Source: Hymenobacter sp. DG01 (GTDB lineage: Bacteria > Bacteroidota > Bacteroidia > Cytophagales > Hymenobacteraceae). Taken from it: a stretch of DNA of 64,000 nucleotides. Below, piece by piece: positions 8,557 through 17,640 of this stretch; within the stretch, counting starts at the first letter, position 1; every line of letters starts with the position of its first letter. Both the position numbers and the translations under genes were made by a program. The notes under the pieces are model-generated. The model was not told the origin of the DNA. It saw nothing but the letters and a program-made list of their open reading frames with translations, and did not search any database. Location of the stretch: contig NZ_CP040936.1 of assembly GCF_006352025.1 (NCBI RefSeq), positions 3,288,001 through 3,352,000 on the forward strand, given 5' to 3'.

Positions 8557-9804
8557 TTAGAAAGCGTAGTTCAGGCCAATGCCCGGAATCACGATGTTGG
8601 TTTTGTAAGTACCGGCAATGCGGTCGGTGGTGCCGTTGTTGAGCAGTTCCTGCTGGGTTTCGGTACGCTTGCGGATGCTCACGTACTGGGTTGAAATATC
8701 AACGCCAAACTTGCCGAAGCTGTAGGAAGCGCCCACGGTACCGCTAATACGGTCATTGTCGGGAGTTTCGGGGGTGAGGTAGCCCTCCGGTACGGGCGTC
8801 TGGTCGTAGGCGCCGCCGGCGCGCACGGTCAGGCCGCTGGTGAGCTTGTACTGCCCGCCGAGGCGGAAAGTCAGGGCATCCTGGTAGTAGCGTTTCGATT
8901 CGCTGAACGTTTGCCCATTGATCTGCTGATCGAAGTTAAAGCGCAGCACGCGGTACTTGCTCCACTGCGCCAGGCTGGCATCAAAGCCGATGGTCAGGTT
9001 TTCAGTGGGCGTGATGCCGATACCGATGCTGGTAGTGGCAATCAGGGGCAGGGTAGCGCCGAACTTGGTGGCCTGGAAGCGCGAGCTGAACGCGGCCGGA
9101 ACGTTGGTGAACGTCACGTCGCCGTCCTTCACTACCGCATCAATTTTGGAGCGGTAGTTCAGGCCAATGGAAAGCTTATCGGAGGGGCGCAGCATGATGC
9201 CGGCGTTGAAGCCGAACTTGGTTTCGGCTTTGCCGTCTAGCTCAATATGGCCGTAGGAGTCGGGCAGAGGAATATCGCGCTGCAGGTTTACCGAGCCTTG
9301 GGCCAGAATTACCAGGCCCGCCCCGATGCTCAGGTGGTCAGTAATGGCGTAGCTGACGGTAGGCTGCACGAATATCGATTTCAGGTCAATGTCGGTGAGG
9401 GAAGTGCGACCTTCCCAGCCCTCGGCGTACTGCAGCTTGCTGCCGAAGGGTGTGTACACCGCAATACCGGCCCGCCACTTGCCCTCCGTGGGGCCAAAGC
9501 CGGCGTAGAGGTTCAGGGGGGTAGTAACGGAGTTGCGCAGCTGGCGCTGCTGGGTGCCGCCTTCGGCCACGAAAGCATTGCGGGCCAGGGTCGCATTCAC
9601 CCCAACCTGCACGCCCCGATCTTTCACAAACGCCAGGGCGCCCGGGTTGTAGAACATGGCCGCCTGATCCAGCGACAAGCCTACGCCCACGCCGCCCATA
9701 CCGTTATTCTTCTGGCCGGCCAGGGTTACCTGGTAGCCACCCGCCGAAGCTGCCGTACCCGAAAGCAGCGCCCCTCCCGCGAGGAGTAAAGATTTTAAAT
9801 TCAT
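8557..9804 (-). CDS. OmpP1/FadL/TodX-family outer-membrane channel
   Basis: A 415-residue outer-membrane protein. Its signal peptide (MNLKSLLLAGGALLSGTAASA) is followed by the FadL N-terminal hatch region, including the NNGMGGVGVGLSLDQAAMFY-type segment (Asn-Pro-Gly-Ala follows). Repeated barrel strands and a terminal aromatic strand (IVIPGIGLNYAF) complete it. FadL-family channels move hydrophobic molecules such as long-chain fatty acids across the outer membrane. It is the first gene of a two-gene unit with the GDSL lipase lipoprotein. The length is normal for the family. Confidence 0.9.
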   Translation of the reverse strand: MNLKSLLLAGGALLSGTAASAGGYQVTLAGQKNNGMGGVGVGLSLDQAAMFYNPGALAFVKDRGVQVGVNATLARNAFVAEGGTQQRQLRNSVTTPLNLYAGFGPTEGKWRAGIAVYTPFGSKLQYAEGWEGRTSLTDIDLKSIFVQPTVSYAITDHLSIGAGLVILAQGSVNLQRDIPLPDSYGHIELDGKAETKFGFNAGIMLRPSDKLSIGLNYRSKIDAVVKDGDVTFTNVPAAFSSRFQATKFGATLPLIATTSIGIGITPTENLTIGFDASLAQWSKYRVLRFNFDQQINGQTFSESKRYYQDALTFRLGGQYKLTSGLTVRAGGAYDQTPVPEGYLTPETPDNDRISGTVGASYSFGKFGVDISTQYVSIRKRTETQQELLNNGTTDRIAGTYKTNIVIPGIGLNYAF

Positions 9805-9975
9805 ACGAAGAGATGAGTGAGAATTTGGGGGTTTATGGCCTAAATGTAGCGAGAAAAACGAAGTTTAGTCGGCTTGCCGATCAAACTTGAAAGCAGGATT
9901 CCGCCGCTGCCAATGCCTTTTTCCGTTCCGCCCAACATCCGTTGCGTTTCTCCACCCCTCAGTGGCCGGGTAGCG

Positions 9976-10800
9976 CTACCCCGGAGGTGGCCCGGCTACC
10001 ACTTCCCGCGAAAGTAAATCCAGCTGCTGGCCGGCTACCAGCAGGTGTACCCGCAGGTTTTGGGCCCCAATCGGCTCGCCGCGGCCTACCTGGCCCAGGT
10101 TGCTGCCGTGCAGGTGGCGGCCATCCACTACCATCACTACCCCGTCGCCGAATACTTCGGCGTAGCGCCCCCCCCGGATAATCACGCCGGTTTCCTCGGC
10201 CAGGCCCACGCCCAGGCACATGGGATGCACCAGCAGGGCGTGCGCCAGTCGCCCAAACCGCCCCCGCTCCACAAAGTGCTGGTCAATGAGCAGGCGGGGC
10301 AGCAGGCCCAGGCCGGCGCTGGTTTGGGTGCCGCCCTTGCGCAGGGCCCGCCAGCCGTAGCCCTGCACTACCATGTACTCGGGCATCACGGCGGCCCCGG
10401 CGCTGGTGCCGGCAATAATAAAACTGGCCTCCTGCTGGTACCGCTCGTGCAGAATGCGCACGAACTCCGTGCCCAGCAGAAAATCGGTGATGCGCTCCTG
10501 GTCGCCGCCCGAGAAAAACACGAGGCCCGCCCGGCGCAGGCGGCGCAGGGTATCGGGGGCGTCCGGGGGGTGATGCTCACTGATGCGCAGGTGTCGGGCG
10601 CCGGTGCAGCCCAGCTCCCGCAGGGCGCGCTCGTAGGCCCGGCCCGAGCGGGTATCGTCGCGGGAGGCGACGGTGATAATCTCTACGGGAGTGTCGGCCT
10701 CGGGCAGCAGGTCGCAGAGCAGCACGAGCATCGCATCATCATCGCCCCCACCAAGGGCAACAAGCGTACCGAGGGGTAGGGTAGCAGATGAATGGGGCAT
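9976..10800 (-). CDS. Cyanophycinase-family serine peptidase (S51)
   Basis: A 274-residue cytoplasmic hydrolase. The nucleophile elbow GTSAGAAVMPEY, the preceding VFFSGGDQERI segment and the later LLIDQHFVERGRFGRL with GVGLAEETGVII are diagnostic of cyanophycinase (peptidase family S51). That family cleaves the Arg-Asp storage polymer cyanophycin to beta-Asp-Arg dipeptides. No cyanophycin synthetase lies in the window, so the natural substrate could be another beta-aspartyl peptide. I chose the ATG at 10800 (MPHSSATLPLGTLVALGGG) over a longer frame from 10848 because a TACTTTCG box lies between the two. It is divergent from mgtE. Confidence 0.85.
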   Translation of the reverse strand: MPHSSATLPLGTLVALGGGDDDAMLVLLCDLLPEADTPVEIITVASRDDTRSGRAYERALRELGCTGARHLRISEHHPPDAPDTLRRLRRAGLVFFSGGDQERITDFLLGTEFVRILHERYQQEASFIIAGTSAGAAVMPEYMVVQGYGWRALRKGGTQTSAGLGLLPRLLIDQHFVERGRFGRLAHALLVHPMCLGVGLAEETGVIIRGGRYAEVFGDGVVMVVDGRHLHGSNLGQVGRGEPIGAQNLRVHLLVAGQQLDLLSREVVAGPPPG

Positions 10801-10822
10801 AGGCAGGCAGAAGAAAGTGGGC

Positions 10823-10830
10823 CGAAAGTA
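10823..10830 (-). promoter_or_regulatory. Candidate -7 box of the cyanophycinase gene (TACTTTCG)
   Basis: TACTTTCG on the minus strand fits TANNTTTG with one change and lies 22 nt before the chosen ATG. It supports the start at 10800 rather than 10848. Confidence 0.4.
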
Positions 10831-10902
10831 GCAAGGAACCCACCGCAAGGAACTGCCCGGCGCCGGCGAAGGTTACGGACGAGCTTGGATTACGGGCAAC
10901 TG

Positions 10903-10958
10903 AGCCGGCCCGGGGCCGGGCCAACCGTCCGGCCCGGGGCCGGCGTACGTACGGTTGG
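10903..10958. repeat. GC-rich nested dyad between cyanophycinase and mgtE
   Basis: Two near-identical 16-bp CCGGCCCGGGGCCGG-type blocks (10903-10918 and 10929-10944) form an inverted repeat. The second block is itself enclosed by CCAACCGT (10921-10928) and ACGGTTGG (10951-10958). It lies upstream of the mgtE promoter-like box, so it is more likely an operator or DNA hairpin than an mRNA leader. Confidence 0.55.
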
Positions 10959-11008
10959 CGGCCCCGATAAATATCCGCCGGCTGCTACCATACGGGCCCG
11001 GAAAAGGC

Positions 11009-11016
11009 TACTTTTG
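11009..11016 (+). promoter_or_regulatory. Candidate -7 box of mgtE (TACTTTTG)
   Basis: TACTTTTG is an exact fit to TANNTTTG. It would give a leader of about 60 nt before the ATG at 11082. The -33 element is not clear. Confidence 0.45.
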
Positions 11017-11081
11017 CGCGCCGGTTCGGCGCTTCTCACCAATTCCTTCTGCCTAGCGAAAAACACCCCCTCTTGCCGTTC

Positions 11082-12467
<1,386 letters not shown>

Positions 12468-12490
12468 GCCCGGCGTTTAGCTCAACTTGT

Positions 12491-13195
12491 ATGCGCCTTT
12501 CCTTGCTCTGCGTTGTAGTTGGCGCTTGGCCGCTGGCCGGGTGCGCAGCCGTGGGGCGCCTGCCCGCACTGGAGCCCGGCGACTACCAGTTTTTCCGGAC
12601 CAACGACCCGGCCCTGGCGGCTACAGTGGGTAAGGAGCGTGCCTTTTACGTGGAGCAAACCCACGACTCGCTCACGTTTGTTTCTCAGCCCGAAACGCAG
12701 GCTACCCCCCAGCGCTTTGGCTACGCCCTGAACCGCGGGCACCACGTTATTCTGCTCGACCGGAAGTTCGACCTCGACGTTTTCACGATTCCCTTCAAAG
12801 CCCGGCCCCCGCAAGGGTCCGTGCCGGTGCAGCTGAATACCAACTTCAACGCCGCCCTGTACCTCGGCCGCCGGCTTGATTTCTACCATGTAAACAGCCG
12901 GAGCTTGTTGGCTGGCCGGCACGAGCCACAAATCCGGACAGTAGGCTTAGGCTACGGGGTATTCACGGGCCTGGGCTCCACCATCATCAACCCCGATGTA
13001 ACCAACCAGCAAACCCGCGTGGCCGAGTACGAGGGCTTTGTGGTGCACGCCGGAGCCGCCGCCATCTATGATGCCCGCATCTTCAACCTGGGGCTGGCCA
13101 TTGGGGCCGACCAGCTGCTGGGCCCCGATGGCCGCCACTGGATTTACCAGCGCAAGCCCTGGTTTGGGGTGCTGTTCGGACTGGATCTGAACTGA
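12491..13195 (+). CDS. Uncharacterised lipoprotein downstream of mgtE
   Basis: A 234-residue product with a lipoprotein signal (MRLSLLCVVVGAWPLAG, then Cys18). I do not recognise the family. The body has a strand-rich pattern (LGLAIGADQLLG, PWFGVLFGLDLN at the end) that resembles Bacteroidota proteins with a small C-terminal beta-barrel. An earlier segment, LDRKFDLDVFTIPFKARPP, could be a plug or linker. It begins 23 bp after mgtE, so the two are likely cotranscribed; a link to Mg2+ homeostasis is only contextual. Confidence 0.7.
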   Translation: MRLSLLCVVVGAWPLAGCAAVGRLPALEPGDYQFFRTNDPALAATVGKERAFYVEQTHDSLTFVSQPETQATPQRFGYALNRGHHVILLDRKFDLDVFTIPFKARPPQGSVPVQLNTNFNAALYLGRRLDFYHVNSRSLLAGRHEPQIRTVGLGYGVFTGLGSTIINPDVTNQQTRVAEYEGFVVHAGAAAIYDARIFNLGLAIGADQLLGPDGRHWIYQRKPWFGVLFGLDLN

Positions 13196-13351
13196 AGTAC
13201 AGGCCCAGAAGCCGTTTGAACCGGTGCGGAAGGCCTCTGAACTGGTTAATGCCCGCGCCGCCTACCCCCTGGCATCAGCCAAACCCCTGGCCGGTCGTCA
13301 GTACGATGCCCCTACCCCTTGCTATCAGCGAAACCCTAGGCGGGTGCTCTT

Positions 13352-13759
13352 TCAAAAATCAACCCGGCCGCGGTTGGCTTTCTTGTCACCGTGCTTTTTC
13401 TTGGATTCCAGGCGCTGGCGCACGGCGCCCTGGCTGGGCCGGGTGGCTTTGCGGGCTTTGGGCTTGTGCAGGGCCTTCTGCAAGGTTTCGTAGAACTTGC
13501 GCAGGGCCGTTTCCTTGTTGCGCAGCTGGCTGCGGTCTTCCTGGGCGGCTACCAGCAGCTCGCCCTCGGAGGTGAGCCGGGAAGCCAGCTTCTGGAGCAG
13601 CGTCTGCTTCTGCTCGTCGGTGAGAAGCAAGGAGTCCGGGATGCGGAAGCGCAGCTCCACGCGTGATTCTACCTTGTTCACGTTCTGGCCGCCGGGCCCA
13701 CTGCTGCGGCTGGTCTGGAAATAAAGCTCGGGAAGAAAGGCTTCGGCGGGGGGTAGCAT
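13352..13759 (-). CDS. arfB: Alternative ribosome-rescue peptidyl-tRNA hydrolase ArfB
   Basis: A 135-residue class I release-factor-like protein. The catalytic GGQ loop (SRSSGPGGQNVNKVESRVEL) lies near the N-terminus, and a Lys/Arg-rich tail (KPKARKATRPSQGAVRQ to KKKHGDKKANR) follows. In ArfB/YaeJ this tail enters the empty mRNA channel of stalled ribosomes while GGQ hydrolyses the peptidyl-tRNA. The tRNA-recognition domain of RF1/RF2 is absent, as expected. I place the start at the ATG at 13759; an ATG at 13816 would add 19 residues. Confidence 0.93.
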   Translation of the reverse strand: MLPPAEAFLPELYFQTSRSSGPGGQNVNKVESRVELRFRIPDSLLLTDEQKQTLLQKLASRLTSEGELLVAAQEDRSQLRNKETALRKFYETLQKALHKPKARKATRPSQGAVRQRLESKKKHGDKKANRGRVDF

Positions 13760-13819
13760 GGCGGTCAGGGAGAAGAAAGGAAGGATATGGGCGGCAGCGC
13801 CCCCGGAGCTTGACAAGCA

Positions 13820-14275
13820 TTAAGCAGCCGTTTCGGCCGCAAAATGCAGCATTTTCCAGAGCTGCCAGCCCAGCAGTACGGTGCGCAGAGTCCAGGCCAG
13901 CGTGCGGGGCCAGTTGGTGCGCACCAGCCCGTCAATGGCCACATAGTCGTAGCCCTCGGCCAGACGGTTATGAAAAGGCACCGATACAAAGAACGTAGCC
14001 GCCCACACCAGCACCACCAGAACCAATTGCCACCAGCGGCACAAACCCAGGTCGTGGCCCTGCCAGGCCAAGGCCAGAGCCAGCAGCAGCTCCAGCACCA
14101 TGGGCCCCATCACCACCCAGCTGATGCGGCGGGAGTGCTGCTGATGAAAAGCCGGGAAGTCGGCCCGCTCGGCCTGCGCGAAGCCGGGGTAGTGCACCAG
14201 CTGCACCGTCCAGATAACGCCGGTGAGGTAGCTGGCCAGCAGAAAATTGAGCAGGAGTAACTGAGGCAGATTCAT
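13820..14275 (-). CDS. Four-helix integral membrane protein, uncharacterised
   Basis: A 151-residue protein with four predicted membrane helices: LLLLNFLLASYLTGVIWTVQ, MGPMVLELLLALALAW, LVLVVLVWAATFFVSV and a C-terminal helix. Conserved-looking polar positions (QLVHYPGF after helix 1, then FHQQHSRRISWVV) suggest a defined family that occurs in several phyla, but I know no function for it. It is upstream of arfB on the same strand with a 60-bp gap and may be cotranscribed with it. Confidence 0.75.
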   Translation of the reverse strand: MNLPQLLLLNFLLASYLTGVIWTVQLVHYPGFAQAERADFPAFHQQHSRRISWVVMGPMVLELLLALALAWQGHDLGLCRWWQLVLVVLVWAATFFVSVPFHNRLAEGYDYVAIDGLVRTNWPRTLAWTLRTVLLGWQLWKMLHFAAETAA

Positions 14276-14302
14276 CGGCAGGCAACGGCGAGAGGGAACG
14301 GC

Positions 14303-14310
14303 TGTCTTTG
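14303..14310 (+). promoter_or_regulatory. Candidate -7 box of the M13 peptidase gene (TGTCTTTG)
   Basis: TGTCTTTGCGCC occurs here and, as an identical 12-mer, at 57032 upstream of the DUF4159 gene. The 8-mer differs from TANNTTTG at one position. The expected start point is near 14317, about 58 nt before the preferred ATG. Confidence 0.4.
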
Positions 14311-14374
14311 CGCCTACGTGAACCGGCTGGTTCGCGCTACATTCGCCTACCTATTACTGCTCATTTTGCTTTTC

Positions 14375-16432
14375 ATGAACCTCTCCTCCTCTCTGCGGCC
14401 CTGGCTAGTGGCCGCGCCGCTCCTGGGTCTGGTCTTTACCGGCTGCCAGCCGGGCAGCGGCTCCGCCTCCAACCAGCCCGACCTGCTCACGGCCAACCTG
14501 GATACCACCGTGCGCCCCGGCGACGATTTTTATACCTACGCCAACGGCACCTGGTTTAAGCAGCACCCCATTCCGGCCTCGGAAAGCAACTGGGGCATTG
14601 GCAAGGAGGTACAGAATGAGATATACGCCCGCCTGCGCAAGCTCAACGAAGAAGCAGCCACAGCCAAGGCAGCTTCCGGCTCAGTGCAGCAAAAAATCGG
14701 CGACTTCTGGGCGGCCGGTATGGACAGTACAGGCATCAATAAGCAGGGGGTAGCGCCGCTGAAGGCAGAACTGACGCGCATTCAGGCCATGCAATCCATG
14801 ACGGATGTGCAGGCTGTTATTGCTCACCTGCAAACCATAGGCGTGAATGCGCTCATTGGGCCTTACGTGGGCCAAGACGCCAAGAACAGCGAGAAAATGG
14901 CCCTGCAGCTCTGGCAATCGGGCCTGGGCCTGCCCAACCGCGACTACTATTTCAACAAAGACGCCCGCACCAAAAACATCCGCCAGGAGTACAGCAACCA
15001 CCTGGTGAAGATGTTTACGCTGCTGGGCCAGGACGCCGCTACCGCCCAGGCCAGCGCGGACCGGGTAGTGCAGCTGGAAACCCGGCTGGCGGCCTCTTCG
15101 CGCAAGCTGGAAGCCCTGCGCGACCCCTACGCCAACTACAACAAAATGGCCGTGGCCAGCCTCGATAAGCTCACGCCCGGTGTAAGCTGGAAAGCCTGGC
15201 TTACGCAGATGGAGCTGGGCAAGGCCGATACGGTAATCGTGGGCCAGCCGGAGTTTTACCGCGAAGCCGGCCGCCTGCTCAAGTCGGCCCCGCTCGACGA
15301 CTGGAAAGCCTACCTGCAGTGGCAGCTGGTGCACGCCTTCGCCCCTACCCTCAGCCAGGACTTCGACAACGAGAACTTCCGCTTTTACGGCACTATTCTG
15401 CAGGGCGCCAAGCAGCAGCGGCCCCGCTGGAAGCGCGTGCTGGACGCCGAGGAAAACGCCATGGGCGAGGCCCTGGGCCAGCTGTTCGTGAAAGAGTACT
15501 TCACGCCCGAAACCAAGGCCCGCTACGAGAAGGTGACCGAAAACGTGGTGGCTTCCTTCCGGGACCACATCAACGCCCTAGACTGGATGAGCGACTCCAC
15601 CAAGCAGAAGGCACTGGTGAAGCTCACCAAAATTACGCGCAAGGTAGGCTACCCCGAGAAGTGGAAAAACTACTCCAGCCTGCAGATTGACCGCAGCTCT
15701 TATGCCCAGAACGTAATGCGGGCCAACCTCTGGGCCTACCGCTACAACATTAATAAGCTGGGCAAGCCCGTTGACCGCACCGAGTGGGGCATGACGCCCC
15801 AGACCTACAACGCCTACTACAACCCCAGCAACAACGAAATTGTGCTGCCGGCCGCCATTTTCGCCATTCCTGGCCTGATTGACGCCAACGCCGACGACGC
15901 CATTATTTACGGCTACGCCGGGGCCAGCACCATTGGTCACGAGCTGACCCACGGCTTCGATGATGAAGGCAGCCAGTTTGATGATAAAGGCAACCTGCGC
16001 AACTGGTGGACCAAGCAGGACCGGCAACAGTTCCAGCAGCGCGTAAACGGTATTGTACGGCAGTTTAACGGCTACACCGTGCTCGACTCCCTGCACATCA
16101 ACGGCAAGGCTACGGCCGGCGAAAACATTGCCGACCTGGGCGGTATTGTTATTGCCCTGGATGCCTTCAAGAAAACGGAGCAGTACAAGAAGGGTGAGAA
16201 AATTGGGGGCCTCACGCCGCTGCAGCGCTACTTCCTGGGGTATGCCCTGGGCTGGCAGAATACCCAGCGCGACGAGCGCCTGGCCCAGGCCATCCTCACC
16301 GACGTACACTCGCCGGCCCAGTTCCGCATCAATGGCCCCTTCGCCGACGTGCCGGAGTTCTACGAGGCTTTTGGGGTGAAGCCCGGCGACAAGCTCTTCC
16401 GCCCCGACTCGGCGCGGGTAAAAATTTGGTAG
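14375..16432 (+). CDS. pepO: M13-family zinc metallopeptidase (PepO/neprilysin-like) lipoprotein
   Basis: A 685-residue M13 endopeptidase anchored as a lipoprotein (LLGLVFTG, then Cys). The zinc site HELTH lies at about residues 522-526 within GHELTHGFDDEG, with the third ligand in GENIADLGG (Glu about 583). The substrate-binding NAYYNPSNNEIVLPAAI segment lies just before, and the family C-terminal FADVPEFYEAFGVKPGD is present. It likely degrades peptides in the periplasm or at the surface. The ATG at 14375 gives an ideal lipoprotein signal; an in-frame GTG at 14318 would add a second hydrophobic stretch. A perfect-arm terminator follows. Confidence 0.93.
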   Translation: MNLSSSLRPWLVAAPLLGLVFTGCQPGSGSASNQPDLLTANLDTTVRPGDDFYTYANGTWFKQHPIPASESNWGIGKEVQNEIYARLRKLNEEAATAKAASGSVQQKIGDFWAAGMDSTGINKQGVAPLKAELTRIQAMQSMTDVQAVIAHLQTIGVNALIGPYVGQDAKNSEKMALQLWQSGLGLPNRDYYFNKDARTKNIRQEYSNHLVKMFTLLGQDAATAQASADRVVQLETRLAASSRKLEALRDPYANYNKMAVASLDKLTPGVSWKAWLTQMELGKADTVIVGQPEFYREAGRLLKSAPLDDWKAYLQWQLVHAFAPTLSQDFDNENFRFYGTILQGAKQQRPRWKRVLDAEENAMGEALGQLFVKEYFTPETKARYEKVTENVVASFRDHINALDWMSDSTKQKALVKLTKITRKVGYPEKWKNYSSLQIDRSSYAQNVMRANLWAYRYNINKLGKPVDRTEWGMTPQTYNAYYNPSNNEIVLPAAIFAIPGLIDANADDAIIYGYAGASTIGHELTHGFDDEGSQFDDKGNLRNWWTKQDRQQFQQRVNGIVRQFNGYTVLDSLHINGKATAGENIADLGGIVIALDAFKKTEQYKKGEKIGGLTPLQRYFLGYALGWQNTQRDERLAQAILTDVHSPAQFRINGPFADVPEFYEAFGVKPGDKLFRPDSARVKIW

Positions 16433-16765
16433 CCCGGCCTGCAGCACGGGCCATTTAGCCCGTCTGATTGTGGTCTGGGCTGTCAACAAAAAGGCCTTCC
16501 GCACCGCGCGGAAGGCCTTTTTGTTGGTGTGCGGTGCAGCCGCTACCAAGCAGGTCGGCCATTGATTGAAATCTATATTAATGAAGCAACATATTGCCCG
16601 TTACAGAAGAGCTGGAAACACCTCTGCTCCTTCATATATTATTCTAATTATCAATTCATTAGACTATTATATCATTCTTTATATATTCTTTTGCAAAAGC
16701 AGGCAACGGTTAGGATATTCAGGGCATCTTCCGGGCTGATATTCCACTTTAACCTGCTTATTCCC
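16433..16765. other. Intergenic region with terminator, then AT-rich leader of the head-GIN gene
   Basis: These 333 bp hold the M13 gene terminator (16484-16526) and then, from about 16560, a strongly AT-rich stretch quite unlike the surrounding DNA. That stretch is probably the promoter and leader of the downstream gene. No ORF or RNA gene is apparent. Confidence 0.5.
16484..16526 (+). terminator. Rho-independent terminator of the M13 gene
   Basis: A 19-bp perfect stem (CAACAAAAAGGCCTTCCGC and its complement) with a 5-nt loop. The T run is inside the right arm. Confidence 0.88.
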
Positions 16766-17473
16766 ATGAAAATTCTCCGCTTACTCGTACCAGGGCTGCT
16801 GGTGGCCGTGCTGATGCTCTCGGCTTTCCGGGCCCAGGCCTCGCGTGAAGTCCGCTGGGTGGGCGCTTTTACCTCGGTGGGGCTGGGTGGCTCCATGCGG
16901 GTAGTGCTTCGCCAGGGTAGCCCCCAGAAGGTGGAGGTGGAAGGCGACGTTACGGACCTCAGTCACCTCGCAACCATTGTCAGCAACGGCCGGCTGCACA
17001 TCAATACCAAGAAGGAGGGCTATTTCAGCTCTTACAACTACAAAGGCAACGTGACGGTGTACGTGACCATGCCCACCATTAAGGGGCTGGCCGTTGGCGG
17101 CTCAGGCAGCATCCGGGCCGCTGACCCCATCAGAGCCGACCGTCTCGACTTAGCGGTGAGCGGCTCGGGCAGCATTCAGCTCAGCAGCGTTACAGCCAAC
17201 AAAATCGACTCGTCGCTGTCGGGTTCGGGCAGTATTCAGGCCGCCGGCGTAGCCCCCGACCTCGATATCAGCGTGAGCGGCTCGGGCGGCGTGCAGGCCC
17301 CGAAGCTCCAGAGCAAGACGTGCAGCGTAAGCATCAGCGGCTCGGGCAACTGCCGGGTGCAGGCTACCGAGCGGCTGGAAGCCAGCATCGTAGGCTCCGG
17401 CGACGTGTACGTGACGGGCAATCCGCAGGTAAAAAGCTCAGTGGTAGGCAGCGGCCGCGTCCACCGGGAGTAG
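16766..17473 (+). CDS. Head-GIN domain (DUF2807) exported protein
   Basis: A 235-residue exported protein with a signal peptide ending at AFRAQA. It carries a DUF2807 (putative auto-transporter adhesin, head GIN) beta-helix. The signature is a regular repeat of Gly-Ser-Gly turns (VGGSGSIRAA, VSGSGSIQLS, LSGSGSIQAA, VSGSGGVQAP, ISGSGNCRV, VGSGDVYV) at about 20-residue spacing, each forming one coil of a right-handed solenoid. The partner and function are unknown; an adhesive or cell-surface role is the usual guess. The ATG at 16766 is chosen because it begins the signal peptide; upstream sequence is AT-rich non-coding DNA. Confidence 0.88.
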   Translation: MKILRLLVPGLLVAVLMLSAFRAQASREVRWVGAFTSVGLGGSMRVVLRQGSPQKVEVEGDVTDLSHLATIVSNGRLHINTKKEGYFSSYNYKGNVTVYVTMPTIKGLAVGGSGSIRAADPIRADRLDLAVSGSGSIQLSSVTANKIDSSLSGSGSIQAAGVAPDLDISVSGSGGVQAPKLQSKTCSVSISGSGNCRVQATERLEASIVGSGDVYVTGNPQVKSSVVGSGRVHRE

Positions 17474-17493
17474 GGCCAGACCTCCTTCCGCCA

Positions 17494-17541
17494 GAAACAA
17501 CCAGCCCCGGTCGCCTGTCAGGCGCCGGGGCTGGTTGTTTC
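17494..17541. terminator. Bidirectional terminator between convergent genes
   Basis: A 17-bp GC-rich stem (GAAACAACCAGCCCCGG and its complement) lies between the head-GIN gene and the leftward PA14 gene. Confidence 0.8.
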
Positions 17542-17640
17542 CGGTACAGGGGGTTGGAATCTAGAATAGGGGTAGTCAACCTATCGGTGCAGCTTCTTTA
17601 GCTGTTTATTCACCTTCAGCTACCCTTATCCAACTACCTA

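Noticed and set aside
10981..11081. Mg2+ riboswitch (M-box) in the mgtE leader
   Set aside because: The predicted leader is only about 60 nt and shows no M-box-like conserved segments. The strong dyads lie upstream of the predicted transcription start.
15578..16549. 323-codon minus-strand frame opposite the M13 peptidase gene
   Set aside because: It is antisense to conserved HELTH-containing sequence and shows no protein-like features.
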